NCBI GenBank assembly: GCA_900316315.1
Contig: ONCK01000016.1
Span: forward strand, 1-60,791
DNA: 60,791 nucleotides
Direction of reading: 5' to 3'
Source: an uncultured Prevotellaceae bacterium
GTDB taxonomy: Bacteria; Bacteroidota; Bacteroidia; Bacteroidales; Bacteroidaceae
The notes below the pieces were generated by a model. It was not told the DNA's origin. It made no database searches and worked only from the letters and a program-made list of their open reading frames with translations. Both the position numbers and the translations under genes were made by a program. This document shows, piece after piece, positions 8,881 through 18,458 of this stretch (position 1 is the first letter of the stretch; every line of letters starts with the position of its first letter).

Positions 8881-9648
8881 ATGGGTAAAATTATAGCATT
8901 GGCCAACCAGAAGGGCGGAGTCGGCAAGACAACCACCGCTATCAATCTGGCAGCTTCACTGGCCACACTTGAGAAGAAAGTGCTCCTCATTGATGCCGAT
9001 CCGCAAGCCAACAGCAGTTCGGGCGTGGGTATTGACATCAATCATATCGAGAGCAGTATCTACGAATGCATCATCAACGATGTAGATCCCCACGAGGCCA
9101 TCTACACCACCGACATCGAGGGCATGGACATTATCCCCTCCCACATAGACCTCGTGGGCGCGGAGATAGAGATGCTCAATCTGGACCAGCGCGAGCAAGT
9201 GCTCAAGCGCATACTCGCCAAGCTCAAAGATGAGTATGACTACATCCTCATCGACTGCTCCCCCTCGCTGGGCCTCATCACGGTCAATGCCCTGACAGCA
9301 GCAGACTCGGTCATCATCCCCGTGCAGTGTGAGTACTTCGCCCTTGAGGGTATCAGCAAATTGCTCAATACCATCCGCATCATCAAGAAGAAGCTCAACC
9401 CTCAACTCCAAATAGAGGGATTTCTGCTCACCATGTACGACAGCCGTCTGAGACTGGCCAACCAGATATACGACGAGGTGAAGCGACACTTCCAAGAGCT
9501 CGTCTTCAAAACCGTCATCCAACGCAATGTCAAGCTCTCCGAAGCGCCGAGTCACGGCATGCCTGCCATCCTCTATGACGCCGAGAGCCGAGGCGCCCTC
9601 AACTATCTGGCACTAGCCAAGGAAATCATCAAGAGAGAAAAGCACTGA
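8881..9648 (+). CDS. parA: Chromosome-partitioning ATPase ParA (Soj)
   Basis: Walker-type ATPase, 255 residues, that forms ATP-dependent dimers on DNA and with ParB segregates the origin region. The deviant Walker A motif KGGVGKTT follows the start directly (MGKIIALANQKGG); the Walker B-like LIDADPQ and the IDCSPSLG motif follow. The ATG at 8881 is chosen because the promoter places the transcript start at about 8865. First gene of a plus-strand run parA-parB-DUF5683-mltD-relA. Chromosomal rather than plasmid type, judging by length and neighbours. Confidence 0.96.
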   Translation: MGKIIALANQKGGVGKTTTAINLAASLATLEKKVLLIDADPQANSSSGVGIDINHIESSIYECIINDVDPHEAIYTTDIEGMDIIPSHIDLVGAEIEMLNLDQREQVLKRILAKLKDEYDYILIDCSPSLGLITVNALTAADSVIIPVQCEYFALEGISKLLNTIRIIKKKLNPQLQIEGFLLTMYDSRLRLANQIYDEVKRHFQELVFKTVIQRNVKLSEAPSHGMPAILYDAESRGALNYLALAKEIIKREKH

Positions 9649-9698
9649 CACCTGTCAGGTCCCACGCAAACACGACCAACACATCGATATATACTCAC

Positions 9699-10589
9699 AT
9701 GGCAGTACACAAGAAATTTCCAGCGCTTGGCAAAGGCCTCGACGCCTTGCTTCCAAGCGACGATATTGATACTCAGGGCTCATCATCCATCGGAGAGATT
9801 GCCCTAGACAAGATTCATCCCAATCCCAACCAGCCTCGCAAGGAAATGGATGTCTCAGCGCTCAAGGAGCTCTCTGACTCCATCAAGCAGATAGGCGTCA
9901 TACAGCCCATAACCCTCCGCCAGAAGGCCGATGGCGCCTATGAGATCATCGCCGGAGAGCGCAGGTGGCATGCCGCTAAGGCTGCAGGACTCAAGACTAT
10001 ACCCGCTTATGTGCGCACGGTCAGCGATGAGCACATGATGGAAATGGCGCTGGTAGAAAATATCCAGCGCGAGGACCTCAATCCCATTGAGATTGCACTG
10101 GCTTACAACAATCTCATCGAGCGTGCCCACCTCACTCAGGAGCAAGTGGCAGACAAAGTGGGCAAGAAGCGCGTCACCGTTACCAACTACCTCCGATTGC
10201 TCAAACTACCCGCCCAAGTACAACTCGCCCTGCGCAAGGGAGAGATAGATCAGGGCCATGCCCGCGCACTCCTGGGGCTTCCCAGTCCGGCACTGCAGCT
10301 CAAGCTATTTGACGAAGTACAAAAGGAGAACTACTCCGTCCACAAAGTGGAGGAGATGGTCCAGCAGATCAATAGCGGACAGACTGTGAAGAGCGGCCAC
10401 AAGCGGCTTAGCAACAAGGCACAATTGCCTGAGGAATATCGTGCACTCAGGGACCAACTCTCCCAGTTCTTTAATTCCAAGGTCAATATGACGTGCTCGC
10501 CGAGCGGCAAAGGACGCATCACCATTCCCTTCAACTCCGAAGAAGACCTGGAAAAGATTGTCAGCCTCTTTGACAAAATGAAGAAATAG
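9699..10589 (+). CDS. parB: Chromosome-partitioning protein ParB (Spo0J)
   Basis: CTP-dependent DNA clamp that loads at parS and stimulates ParA. In the 296 residues, box I has PNPNQPRK, box II GERRWHAAKAAG, followed by ALVENIQREDLNPIE and a helix-turn-helix (LTQEQVADKVGKKRVTVTNY); the C-terminal part from about 235 would be the dimerisation domain. It starts 50 bases after parA. I looked for a parS palindrome in the flanks and saw none. Confidence 0.96.
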   Translation: MAVHKKFPALGKGLDALLPSDDIDTQGSSSIGEIALDKIHPNPNQPRKEMDVSALKELSDSIKQIGVIQPITLRQKADGAYEIIAGERRWHAAKAAGLKTIPAYVRTVSDEHMMEMALVENIQREDLNPIEIALAYNNLIERAHLTQEQVADKVGKKRVTVTNYLRLLKLPAQVQLALRKGEIDQGHARALLGLPSPALQLKLFDEVQKENYSVHKVEEMVQQINSGQTVKSGHKRLSNKAQLPEEYRALRDQLSQFFNSKVNMTCSPSGKGRITIPFNSEEDLEKIVSLFDKMKK

Positions 10590-10593
10590 CATC

Positions 10594-11373
10594 ATGCGGA
10601 GCAGAGTCATCTACCTCACTATTCTGACATCGCTGTTGTCACTCTCTGCCCTTCGTCCCCTTCCCTCGTCAGCCAAGACCCCGTCAGGTTTCTTCTGGCC
10701 GGCACCGGACACGATACAGACGGCGCAATCAGCCGACAGCCTCACGTCTGCCCATCTGCAGATCGATTCTCTGCCCAAAGTAAAGACCGCTCAGGACACT
10801 ACAAGACTCCTGCTTGCCGTCAGCGACTCCTTGCTCAAGCATACTAAGCCCTTTAAACTAAAGAGCGATGTGCCCGATCCTAAACGCGCACTCTGGCTCG
10901 CACTCGTTCTCCCGGGAGCCGGGCAGATATACAACCGCAAGTACTGGAAACTGCCTATCATCTACGGAGGATTTATCGGCTGTACATACGCCTTGATGTG
11001 GAACCAGCAGATGTACAAAGACTACTCCCAAGCCTACATAGACATCATGGATGACGACCCCAACACAGCCAGCTACCGCAACATCCTGCCCTATGGCTAC
11101 GATATCACAGGTCGGGAGGAACAATTCAAAAATATATTTCGACACAAGAAGGACTTTTATCGCAAGAACCGAGATCTGAGTATCTTTGCCTTTTTCGGCG
11201 TCTATATCATCTCCGTCATAGATGCTTACGTCGACGCCCAGCTCTCCACATTTGATATCTCGCCCGACTTGTCTCTCCATGTCGCGCCCAAAGTCATCAG
11301 CACCAACGGCAGCAATGCCTTCCAGCGCAACACAACAGCCGTAGGCGTCGGGTGCAGCCTTAACTTCAAATAA
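10594..11373 (+). CDS. DUF5683 membrane protein
   Basis: 259 residues with a signal-like N-terminal helix (about 5-27), a Ser/Thr/Asp-rich spacer, then the conserved core: DPKRALWLALVLPGAGQIYN, NRKYWKLPIIYGGFIG and a second membrane helix with IFAFFGVYIISVIDAYVDA. This is the DUF5683 pattern, related to small TM2-like membrane modules. Function unknown. It begins 4 bases after the parB stop and ends 2 bases before the mltD-like gene, so the three are translated from one message; the constant link with ParAB and a murein hydrolase hints at an envelope or division role. Confidence 0.85.
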   Translation: MRSRVIYLTILTSLLSLSALRPLPSSAKTPSGFFWPAPDTIQTAQSADSLTSAHLQIDSLPKVKTAQDTTRLLLAVSDSLLKHTKPFKLKSDVPDPKRALWLALVLPGAGQIYNRKYWKLPIIYGGFIGCTYALMWNQQMYKDYSQAYIDIMDDDPNTASYRNILPYGYDITGREEQFKNIFRHKKDFYRKNRDLSIFAFFGVYIISVIDAYVDAQLSTFDISPDLSLHVAPKVISTNGSNAFQRNTTAVGVGCSLNFK

Positions 11374-11375
11374 TC

Positions 11376-12722
11376 ATGAAAAAACCTTTTATATTATTGT
11401 TTGCCCTATCGGCACTTACCCTACACACCTACGCCCAGCAAGACGACACCTCCATCAGCGACATGCCCGAAAGCATGCAGGAGACAACCGACCAGCTGCT
11501 CAAGAGCTGGAACATGCAGAAATATTTGGTCGTAGATACTACTTCACAGCTTGCCGATATCAATCCTTACTTCACCGATGAGGTCTACGAAGATCGCCTC
11601 CGGCGCATCCCCTGCGTCATGAATCTGACCTACAATCCCATCGTGCGCCAATACATCGACCAATATACCGGTCGTCTGCGCCACTCTGTAGCCTTCATGC
11701 TGGGAGCGTCCAACTACTATATCCCCATCCTCGAGGAAGCTCTCGCTTACTATCAGATCCCGCTCGAACTCAAATACTTACCCGTCATAGAGTCGGCCCT
11801 CAATCCCCGCGCCCGCAGCCACGCAGGCGCCGTCGGACTATGGCAGTTTATGCCCAAGACGGCCAAGCGATACAATCTGCAGCTCAACAGCCTCGTCGAC
11901 GAGCGCTGCGAGCCCATCAAGGCCTCCTATGCTGCTGCCAAGTATCTCAAGGATCTCTACGACATCTTCGGAGACTGGACACTCGTCATTGCAGCATACA
12001 ACTGCGGTCCCACCAATGTCAACAAGGCTATTCACAGATCGGGAGGCGAGCGTGACTTCTGGAAGATCTATCCCCGTCTGCCTCGGGAGACACGCGGATA
12101 TGTACCTGCCTTTATCGCCGCCAACTATATCATGAACTACTACGGAGAGCACAATATACAGCCCCTCCGCACCCGCATTCCGGCTACAACCGATACCATC
12201 CTGCTGACGCGCGATGTCAGAATGGAAAAAATCGCTGATGTCTGCAACATAGACCTCAACGAGATCAAAGCACTCAACCCTCAGTATCAGACGACTCTGA
12301 TACCCGGCTACCGCACTACCTGCACACTCAGACTGCCTCAGGAGCAGTTGTTGCGTTTTATTGACCTGCAAGACTCCATCTACCAGGATGATGCCGACAA
12401 TCTGCCACTCGCATCTACTCAGGACTCATCTGATGGAGATGGTACTGATGATCAATTCACCAACAGCTCGACAAGCACCAGTCAGAGCTACAACTCAAGA
12501 TATACTAGCAGCAGTCGTAAGTCGAGCAGCAGACGCTCTAGCCGATCCAAACGAAGCAGCAGGCACAGTAAGCGACACGCCAGCAAGTCTGTCACCATCA
12601 AGGATGGCCAGACGCTGAGTGAAATCGCCGAGCGCCATCACACGACTGTCGCCAAGCTCCGTAAGCTCAACGGTATCAAGGGATCTAGTATCCGGGCTGG
12701 CAAGAAGTTGAAGGTAAAGTAA
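11376..12722 (+). CDS. mltD: Membrane-bound lytic murein transglycosylase D-like protein with LysM
   Basis: Secreted enzyme that cleaves the MurNAc-GlcNAc bond of peptidoglycan with formation of the anhydro product. Residues 1-20 are a signal peptide (HTYA-QQD). The SLT domain (about residues 90-280) has the catalytic Glu in LPVIESALNP, followed by SHAGAVGLWQFMPKTA and AAYNCGPTNV. Residues about 345-405 are a low-complexity Ser/Arg/Lys linker, and the C terminus is a LysM domain (IKDGQTLSEIAERHHTTVAKL). Only one LysM copy is evident, fewer than in E. coli MltD. Same transcript as parAB. Confidence 0.92.
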   Translation: MKKPFILLFALSALTLHTYAQQDDTSISDMPESMQETTDQLLKSWNMQKYLVVDTTSQLADINPYFTDEVYEDRLRRIPCVMNLTYNPIVRQYIDQYTGRLRHSVAFMLGASNYYIPILEEALAYYQIPLELKYLPVIESALNPRARSHAGAVGLWQFMPKTAKRYNLQLNSLVDERCEPIKASYAAAKYLKDLYDIFGDWTLVIAAYNCGPTNVNKAIHRSGGERDFWKIYPRLPRETRGYVPAFIAANYIMNYYGEHNIQPLRTRIPATTDTILLTRDVRMEKIADVCNIDLNEIKALNPQYQTTLIPGYRTTCTLRLPQEQLLRFIDLQDSIYQDDADNLPLASTQDSSDGDGTDDQFTNSSTSTSQSYNSRYTSSSRKSSSRRSSRSKRSSRHSKRHASKSVTIKDGQTLSEIAERHHTTVAKLRKLNGIKGSSIRAGKKLKVK

Positions 12723-12749
12723 GCCTGACTCAGGCCAAGTCTCTCTAAC

Positions 12750-15230
12750 ATGTATACAGATATGCAACCGGACAATCAGCCATTGAAGTCAGTGTCACAA
12801 GACCATCCACAGATATCCAGGCATCTGCCGCAATCTCCTGAACATCAGCCTATGGAGACCCAACCACAGAGCCGGGAGACGCCGAAGTCGTCACAGTTGC
12901 CACAAAATCAGGCAAACGAGACACAAGCATCGTCTCAAGTTGCTCCCCCTCTCTCTCAGAAGCCTGCGATACCAGCTTCAGAGGCACAGGAAGAGAAACA
13001 AAAGGAGCAAGAGGAGAAGATGATCTATGATGCCTTCCGCCGTCTGCTGGACACCTACCTGGCGTCCAATCACCGGAAGAAGGTGGATATCATCACACGC
13101 GCATTCAATTTTGCCAAGCAGGCTCACAAGGGCGTGCGGCGCCTCTCCGGTGAGCCCTATATCATGCACCCTATCGCCGTAGCCCAGATCGTATGCGGCG
13201 AGATAGGACTAGGATCTACCTCTATCTGTGCCGCGCTGCTCCATGACGTAGAGGAGGATACGGACTACACCTATGAAGATATCCGTAACCTATTTGGCGA
13301 AAAGATTGCCAATATCGTAGAGGGACTGACCAAGATCAGCGGAGGCATCTTCGGAGACCGCGCCTCCCTGCAAGCTGAGACATTCAAGAAGCTCCTGCTT
13401 ACCATGAGCGACGACATACGTGTCATCCTCATCAAGATAGCTGACCGCCTCCACAACATGCGCACGCTGAGCAGCATGCAACCTCGTAAGCAGTACAAGA
13501 TAGCTGGTGAGACGCTCTATATATACGCGCCTCTCGCCGACCGCCTCGGTCTCAACAAAATCAAAACCGAGCTCGAGGATCTCAGCTTCCGCTACGAGCA
13601 CCCTGACGACTACAAGGATATCACTTCCCGCCTCGCTGCTACAAAGAAGGAACGTGACACCATCTTTGGCCAGTTTACACCCCCTATACGCGAGGCACTC
13701 GACCGCATGGGGCTCAAGTACGAAATCAAGGCCCGCATCAAGAGTCCCTACTCCATCTGGCGCAAGATACAGGACAAACATGTAAGCTTTGAGGAGATCT
13801 ATGATATCCTCGCAATCCGTATCATCTTTGAGCCGGCCAAGCCTGAAGAGGAAATAAACGACTGCTTCAACATCTATGTTGCCCTTACTCAGATTTACCG
13901 CAGTCATCCAGAACGTACCCGAGACTGGGTCAATCATCCCAAAGCCAACGGCTATCAGGCCCTCCACGTCACGCTCATGAGCCCTCACGGACAATGGATA
14001 GAAGTTCAGATACGTTCTACCCGAATGGACGAAATCGATGAGCAAGGTCTCGCTGCCCACTGGAAATATAAGGACCACAATGGTATGGACGGCGTTGACG
14101 ACAAGATTGACGGCTGGCTACACACCATCAAGGAGATACTCGACGATCCGCAGCCCGATACGCTGGACCTACTCGACACAATCAAGCTCAATCTCTTCGC
14201 CAAAGAGATCATTGTCTTCACCCCAAAGGGCGAGATCAAGTCTCTGCCCGCCGGAGCCACGGCACTCGACTTTGCCTTCAGTATCCATTCCTTCCTAGGT
14301 ACACACTGTATCGGTGCAAAAGTCAATCACAAGCTCGAGCCTATCATGTATAAGCTGCAAGGGGGCGATCAGGTCGAAATCATTACGTCCAACAATCAGC
14401 AAGTCAAACATGAGTGGCTCCAATACGCCACTACCGCCAAGGCCAAAAGCAAGATACAGGCATGTCTCCGCAAACAGGACAAAGAGAAAGAGCACGAGGG
14501 CAACAAAATGCTCCAGACCTTCCTGGAGCATCACGACTTGGAGTTCAATAACGTCAATGTTGACAAACTGCGCCGACTCCACAAATTCACTACGCGCGAC
14601 CAATTTCTCCTCGCTCTCGGTCAAGGTACGGTCTCACTGGGAGATGCAGATATCAACTATCTCCGCGGTAGGCAGTCCCGCCGTTGGCGCAAATTTCTCC
14701 CTTTTATCAGCTCGTCTGACAAGGCACATGCCGCTGTAAAGAACACTGCTGACGCCCATTACCTCAACCAGCTCGACCGCAAACAGGTATTTGACATCAC
14801 CGACAGCACAATCAGCCACTGCGATATCGCGTCCTGCTGCCATCCTATCCCAGGCGATGACTCTTTGGGCTATATCGATGAGACGGAGAACAAGATCATT
14901 ATCCACAAGCGCAATTGTCCGACAGCCGACAAGCTCAAAAGCAATTTCGGCAACAATATCATTGCCGTCCGCTGGAGCCTAAGCGAGCAACAGACCTTTG
15001 AGGCGCACATCGACATCAGCGGTATTGATGAAGACGGTATGCTCCTGCAAATTGCCAATACGCTCTACAACCACGACAAAGCGACTGTCACTGCACTCAA
15101 TATCGCCGGACACGACGGACTCTTCAGGGCGCAGCTCGCCGTACAGGTCCACGATACAAATGAAGTGCAAAGCATCTGTCAATCGCTCAAGAAGATTCCC
15201 AAGGTTCTCAAGGCCGTCCGTTGCGACTAG
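12750..15230 (+). CDS. relA: Bifunctional (p)ppGpp synthetase/hydrolase, RelA/SpoT family
   Basis: Stringent-response enzyme that makes and degrades (p)ppGpp. The 826 residues contain an HD hydrolase domain (GEPYIMHPIAVA; ALLHDVEEDTDYTYEDI), a synthetase domain (IKSPYSIWRKIQDK; KANGYQALHVTL), a TGS domain (TPKGEIKSLPAGATALDFAF), and a C-terminal ACT domain after a His/Cys region (SHCDIASCCHPIPGD). Both catalytic halves look intact. Unusual: residues 1 to about 88 form a Gln/Pro/Ser-rich, low-complexity extension before the normal family start near KMIYDAFRRLLDTYL; an internal start at Met35 or Met91 would remove part or all of it. Last gene of the parA run. Confidence 0.94.
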   Translation: MYTDMQPDNQPLKSVSQDHPQISRHLPQSPEHQPMETQPQSRETPKSSQLPQNQANETQASSQVAPPLSQKPAIPASEAQEEKQKEQEEKMIYDAFRRLLDTYLASNHRKKVDIITRAFNFAKQAHKGVRRLSGEPYIMHPIAVAQIVCGEIGLGSTSICAALLHDVEEDTDYTYEDIRNLFGEKIANIVEGLTKISGGIFGDRASLQAETFKKLLLTMSDDIRVILIKIADRLHNMRTLSSMQPRKQYKIAGETLYIYAPLADRLGLNKIKTELEDLSFRYEHPDDYKDITSRLAATKKERDTIFGQFTPPIREALDRMGLKYEIKARIKSPYSIWRKIQDKHVSFEEIYDILAIRIIFEPAKPEEEINDCFNIYVALTQIYRSHPERTRDWVNHPKANGYQALHVTLMSPHGQWIEVQIRSTRMDEIDEQGLAAHWKYKDHNGMDGVDDKIDGWLHTIKEILDDPQPDTLDLLDTIKLNLFAKEIIVFTPKGEIKSLPAGATALDFAFSIHSFLGTHCIGAKVNHKLEPIMYKLQGGDQVEIITSNNQQVKHEWLQYATTAKAKSKIQACLRKQDKEKEHEGNKMLQTFLEHHDLEFNNVNVDKLRRLHKFTTRDQFLLALGQGTVSLGDADINYLRGRQSRRWRKFLPFISSSDKAHAAVKNTADAHYLNQLDRKQVFDITDSTISHCDIASCCHPIPGDDSLGYIDETENKIIIHKRNCPTADKLKSNFGNNIIAVRWSLSEQQTFEAHIDISGIDEDGMLLQIANTLYNHDKATVTALNIAGHDGLFRAQLAVQVHDTNEVQSICQSLKKIPKVLKAVRCD

Positions 15231-15618
15231 CTGTTCTAATGGATAGAATAGCCGCTTTCTCTAGCGTATGTGATGTCATCAAATCGAATGGGTGCAAGAG
15301 AAAAGTGTCCTCCCTTGTATAATTTAATAATATCTGACGCAAAACTTAGCAATCACCAGTCAACAAGATAATTACGACATTCAACAGATTGCATGTAGGA
15401 TGCTCGGATGATGATGCGGAAGCTACAGCTGATTGCAACAAAACAACTGTGATTGCGGGCAGACAGATGTTCACGACATCTCTGAAAAGGAACTGCGTCA
15501 GTGGGAAAATTATGCTCTCATAAGAGCCTACGTACATAGGCGCAAGAGATGAAAAAATAGTTTTTTCACCTCGATAAAATAAAAGCATCCAAAGTAGAGC
15601 ACCCGTAAGACGTTCCCA
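15231..15618. other. Gene-free stretch between convergent relA and GH78 genes
   Basis: 388 bases. An AT-rich hairpin at 15546-15572 (GAGATGAAAAAA / TTTTTTCACCTC, 3-base loop) could end either transcript; a smaller stem GCCTA/TAGGC lies just before it. I see no gene. Confidence 0.5.
15546..15572. terminator. Possible bidirectional terminator hairpin
   Basis: Inverted repeat with 12-base arms (one G-U pair on the minus strand) and loop TAG. It is AT-rich and the T run is inside the stem, so it is a weaker candidate than the GC-rich terminators elsewhere in the window. Confidence 0.35.
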
Positions 15619-18447
15619 CTATTTATGTATCTGGAAGTCATAATTGCCTTGCGCCAACCGTACCTCCAGTTCCCCATCACATACCTTGTAACGGAGTCCT
15701 GCTCGGACAAGGTCCAGCCCCCGTTCCTTCACGTCCGCAGACGATGAAGCGGGGATACGGAGCGATGCGCTGCTGCCTACGGGGATGGTTACATGATACT
15801 TGATCTCGCTCTGCTGATTTTCAACAGTGACCAAGAGTTGCCCATAAGGAGTCTGCTTGCAATAGCTTGCCCACGATAGACTGTCAGACAATATCGGATC
15901 TATCACGACATGTCTGTACGCCGGTGCTGATGCGTCCAGCCGCACACCGCACAAGCGCGTTCCCATCCAAGTAAGTCCGCCTCCAAACATGGGATGGTTG
16001 TGCGAGTCTCGCCCGTCCCATTGTTCCCAAGTCGTCGTCGCACCTTGACTGATCCAGTTGCCGTAGCTGGGAAAATCGGTCTTGTTCATTGCCGCATAGG
16101 CAATATCATGCAAGCCATAGTCGCTCAGCACTTCAAAGAAGTAACGTGTACCCAACATACCCGTATTGAGATGTCCATGATACTTCTCTACTATCTCCTT
16201 GTGCAGGGTTTCGATGACAAGAGATCTAACCTCTTCAGGCACCCCCATACGCAGGGCAAAAATATTGCTTCCGAAATCTCCATAGCTATGAGTCTTAGGA
16301 TCGTAGAAACGCTTGTGAAACGCCTGCTTGACAGACTCTGCCAATTGTGTGTAGTGGACATGGTCCTCGGAACGGCCTAAGACGCCGGAGGCCTGAGCCG
16401 TATTGTACAGACACAGCCATAGGTAGAAGGTATGTACCAGTTCGTCTTTGGGAAGTCCGTAGCTGGGAGCCCATTCCCCAAGGTTGAGCCACATACACGG
16501 CTCTTGCCTGCCGGGTTCGCGCATCTGCTGGTACATGGTACCCCATGGTGTCATCCACGTTAGCATATTGGCAACGTGCTTCTTCATGGGCTCATAACAC
16601 TCCTTAAGGAACTCCTTGTCACCATAGTGCAAGTAGTATTCCCAAGGCATGATGTTCATGGCTGCGCCCCATGCCACACCGCCACCACATCCCGGTTGCC
16701 ACGGTGCGCCATTGGGCACATAGCCATCAGACGGGTCCTGACAATCCATGATATCCCTTATCCATTTACGATAAAAGGCTGCTGCATCATAATAATCCAT
16801 AACCATCGCGCACGACACCTGGCCATCACCCGTATAAGGGGAGCGCTCGCGGTGAGGACAGTCGCTCGCGATACAGCCGTGCATGTTGTCCGTTTGTGAG
16901 CGAAGCCATATATTGACAATCTGCTCAAAGAGCGCATTGGACGAAGCAAACTCCGCATCCACCGGCACATCAGTATTGACTGCGTCCGCCTGTATTTGTC
17001 CCGCCTCCAACCGGCTTAAGCCGCTGACGATGGCTTTGCGGAATACATACCATGTAAACCGCGGCGCCCATGAGGCCGGATGATCAGCAAAGATGTACTG
17101 CTGGGTACCAAGAGGAGACTCGCAGACATATTTTACATTAAGGGTATCACCCTCCCGTCCTGTCACATGATTAAAACGTACCCATCCACTAATCTCCTTA
17201 CCAAAATCCACCTCATAACAACCAGCACCCAAAGCCTTCACTTGCACGGGATCCAATATCTCTGTCACCTTGTCGGAAGGCGAAGTCTGAGCTGTCAGTC
17301 GGCCGTTGGGACCTGGCACAGATTTGACGCGTTGCCAACCTGACTCATCTCCGTCTGCGCCAGCCCAATCGGAGACTTCGCGCCGCGCATCATAGACCTC
17401 ACCGGCATAGGGTCCATTACAAAGAATAGCCGACGCATGGCTGCGCCATGTCGTATCAGATACGATGGTGTCATGGGTGCCATCTCGGTAATCTATTTGC
17501 AGCTGCACAAGTAGACAGGGCTTACCAAATGGACTTGTCCAGGTAACATCGCAATTGTAAAAACCGTTGCCAAGCACAACACCCAGAGCATTGGATCCTG
17601 CGCGTAGCACATCGGTCACATCGTAAGCGAGATAGTTCACCCGATAGCCCGTAAAACGACCATCGATGGAGACTCTGTCATGATCAAGTCCCTCTCGCTG
17701 AGTATAATTAGTAAAATTGGGCACGAGGCAGTCATCTCCTATCCGCTGCCCATTGGCATACAGTTCAAAGTAGCCCAGACCGCAGATAAAAACTTTGGCC
17801 TTTTTCACCGGCTTAGGCAGCACAAAACTTTTTCTGAAAAGCGGTGCTGTACTATCAAAATCAGCTCCAATCCATTGCGCCTTCCAGTCCGACGGATTTA
17901 AAAGCCCCATTCCCCAATGAGAGGGAGCGCTCCATGCCGATACTTTTCCTTGTTGATCCCAAGTACGCACTCTCCACCAATAATCATGTCCACTTTGAAG
18001 TGGCATTCCTCCATAGCTTATCAGATAAGAATCTGATGAAAGACGCTTACCTGTATCCCATACAAGTCTCTTGTGCGACATCAGGTCCTGGCAGCTGCCT
18101 GCTACGCATATCTGATAAGCCGACTGAGATTCGCCGCGCGCCTGAGGCGTTGAAGGAAGATTGATCCATGAGAAGCGCGGGTGCTCTGTGTCGACACATG
18201 CCGGTACTGCCATCTGTTCTACTCTCAAATGGGTCACACTGAATCTCGCCGAAGCTGTAAGAGGGTACACAACTGAGGAGAGCAGCGCAAAGACACTCAA
18301 AACAACATGCGCTAATCTGCAGACGAAGTCAGAATCGCTTTTTACTAGAGGGTACCTAATACCTGCTAGATCTGATATAGTTTGAGACAGCACTGGGGCC
18401 ACCACATCATCTCTGAACGATCGGCGTCTCTGGAACGGAACAGTCAT
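15619..18447 (-). CDS. GH78 alpha-L-rhamnosidase-type glycosidase
   Basis: A 942-residue secreted glycoside hydrolase. The domain order is that of bacterial GH78: N-terminal Fn3-like domain (FSVTHLRVEQMAVP), Bac_rhamnosid_N (DWKAQWIGADFDS; GLGYFELYANGQRIGDD), a beta domain, then the (alpha/alpha)6 catalytic barrel with ASDCPHRERSPYTGDGQ (acid/base Glu region) and TTTWEQWDGRD, and a C-terminal beta-sandwich. The first ATG leaves about 40 residues before the signal-like helix (LAHVVLSVFALLSSVVYPL), and no later in-frame ATG precedes it, so the true start is uncertain. It begins 11 bases after the stop of the serine hydrolase-GDSL gene and is probably co-transcribed with the murQ locus. The true substrate may not be rhamnose. 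Confidence 0.85.
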   Translation of the reverse strand: MTVPFQRRRSFRDDVVAPVLSQTISDLAGIRYPLVKSDSDFVCRLAHVVLSVFALLSSVVYPLTASARFSVTHLRVEQMAVPACVDTEHPRFSWINLPSTPQARGESQSAYQICVAGSCQDLMSHKRLVWDTGKRLSSDSYLISYGGMPLQSGHDYWWRVRTWDQQGKVSAWSAPSHWGMGLLNPSDWKAQWIGADFDSTAPLFRKSFVLPKPVKKAKVFICGLGYFELYANGQRIGDDCLVPNFTNYTQREGLDHDRVSIDGRFTGYRVNYLAYDVTDVLRAGSNALGVVLGNGFYNCDVTWTSPFGKPCLLVQLQIDYRDGTHDTIVSDTTWRSHASAILCNGPYAGEVYDARREVSDWAGADGDESGWQRVKSVPGPNGRLTAQTSPSDKVTEILDPVQVKALGAGCYEVDFGKEISGWVRFNHVTGREGDTLNVKYVCESPLGTQQYIFADHPASWAPRFTWYVFRKAIVSGLSRLEAGQIQADAVNTDVPVDAEFASSNALFEQIVNIWLRSQTDNMHGCIASDCPHRERSPYTGDGQVSCAMVMDYYDAAAFYRKWIRDIMDCQDPSDGYVPNGAPWQPGCGGGVAWGAAMNIMPWEYYLHYGDKEFLKECYEPMKKHVANMLTWMTPWGTMYQQMREPGRQEPCMWLNLGEWAPSYGLPKDELVHTFYLWLCLYNTAQASGVLGRSEDHVHYTQLAESVKQAFHKRFYDPKTHSYGDFGSNIFALRMGVPEEVRSLVIETLHKEIVEKYHGHLNTGMLGTRYFFEVLSDYGLHDIAYAAMNKTDFPSYGNWISQGATTTWEQWDGRDSHNHPMFGGGLTWMGTRLCGVRLDASAPAYRHVVIDPILSDSLSWASYCKQTPYGQLLVTVENQQSEIKYHVTIPVGSSASLRIPASSSADVKERGLDLVRAGLRYKVCDGELEVRLAQGNYDFQIHK

Positions 18448-18458
18448 AGCAAAAAAGC

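Noticed and set aside
8881-12722. parS or replication-origin sites near parAB
   Set aside because: I looked for palindromes of the TGTTNCACGTGNAACA type in the gene flanks and saw none; the origin may be elsewhere.
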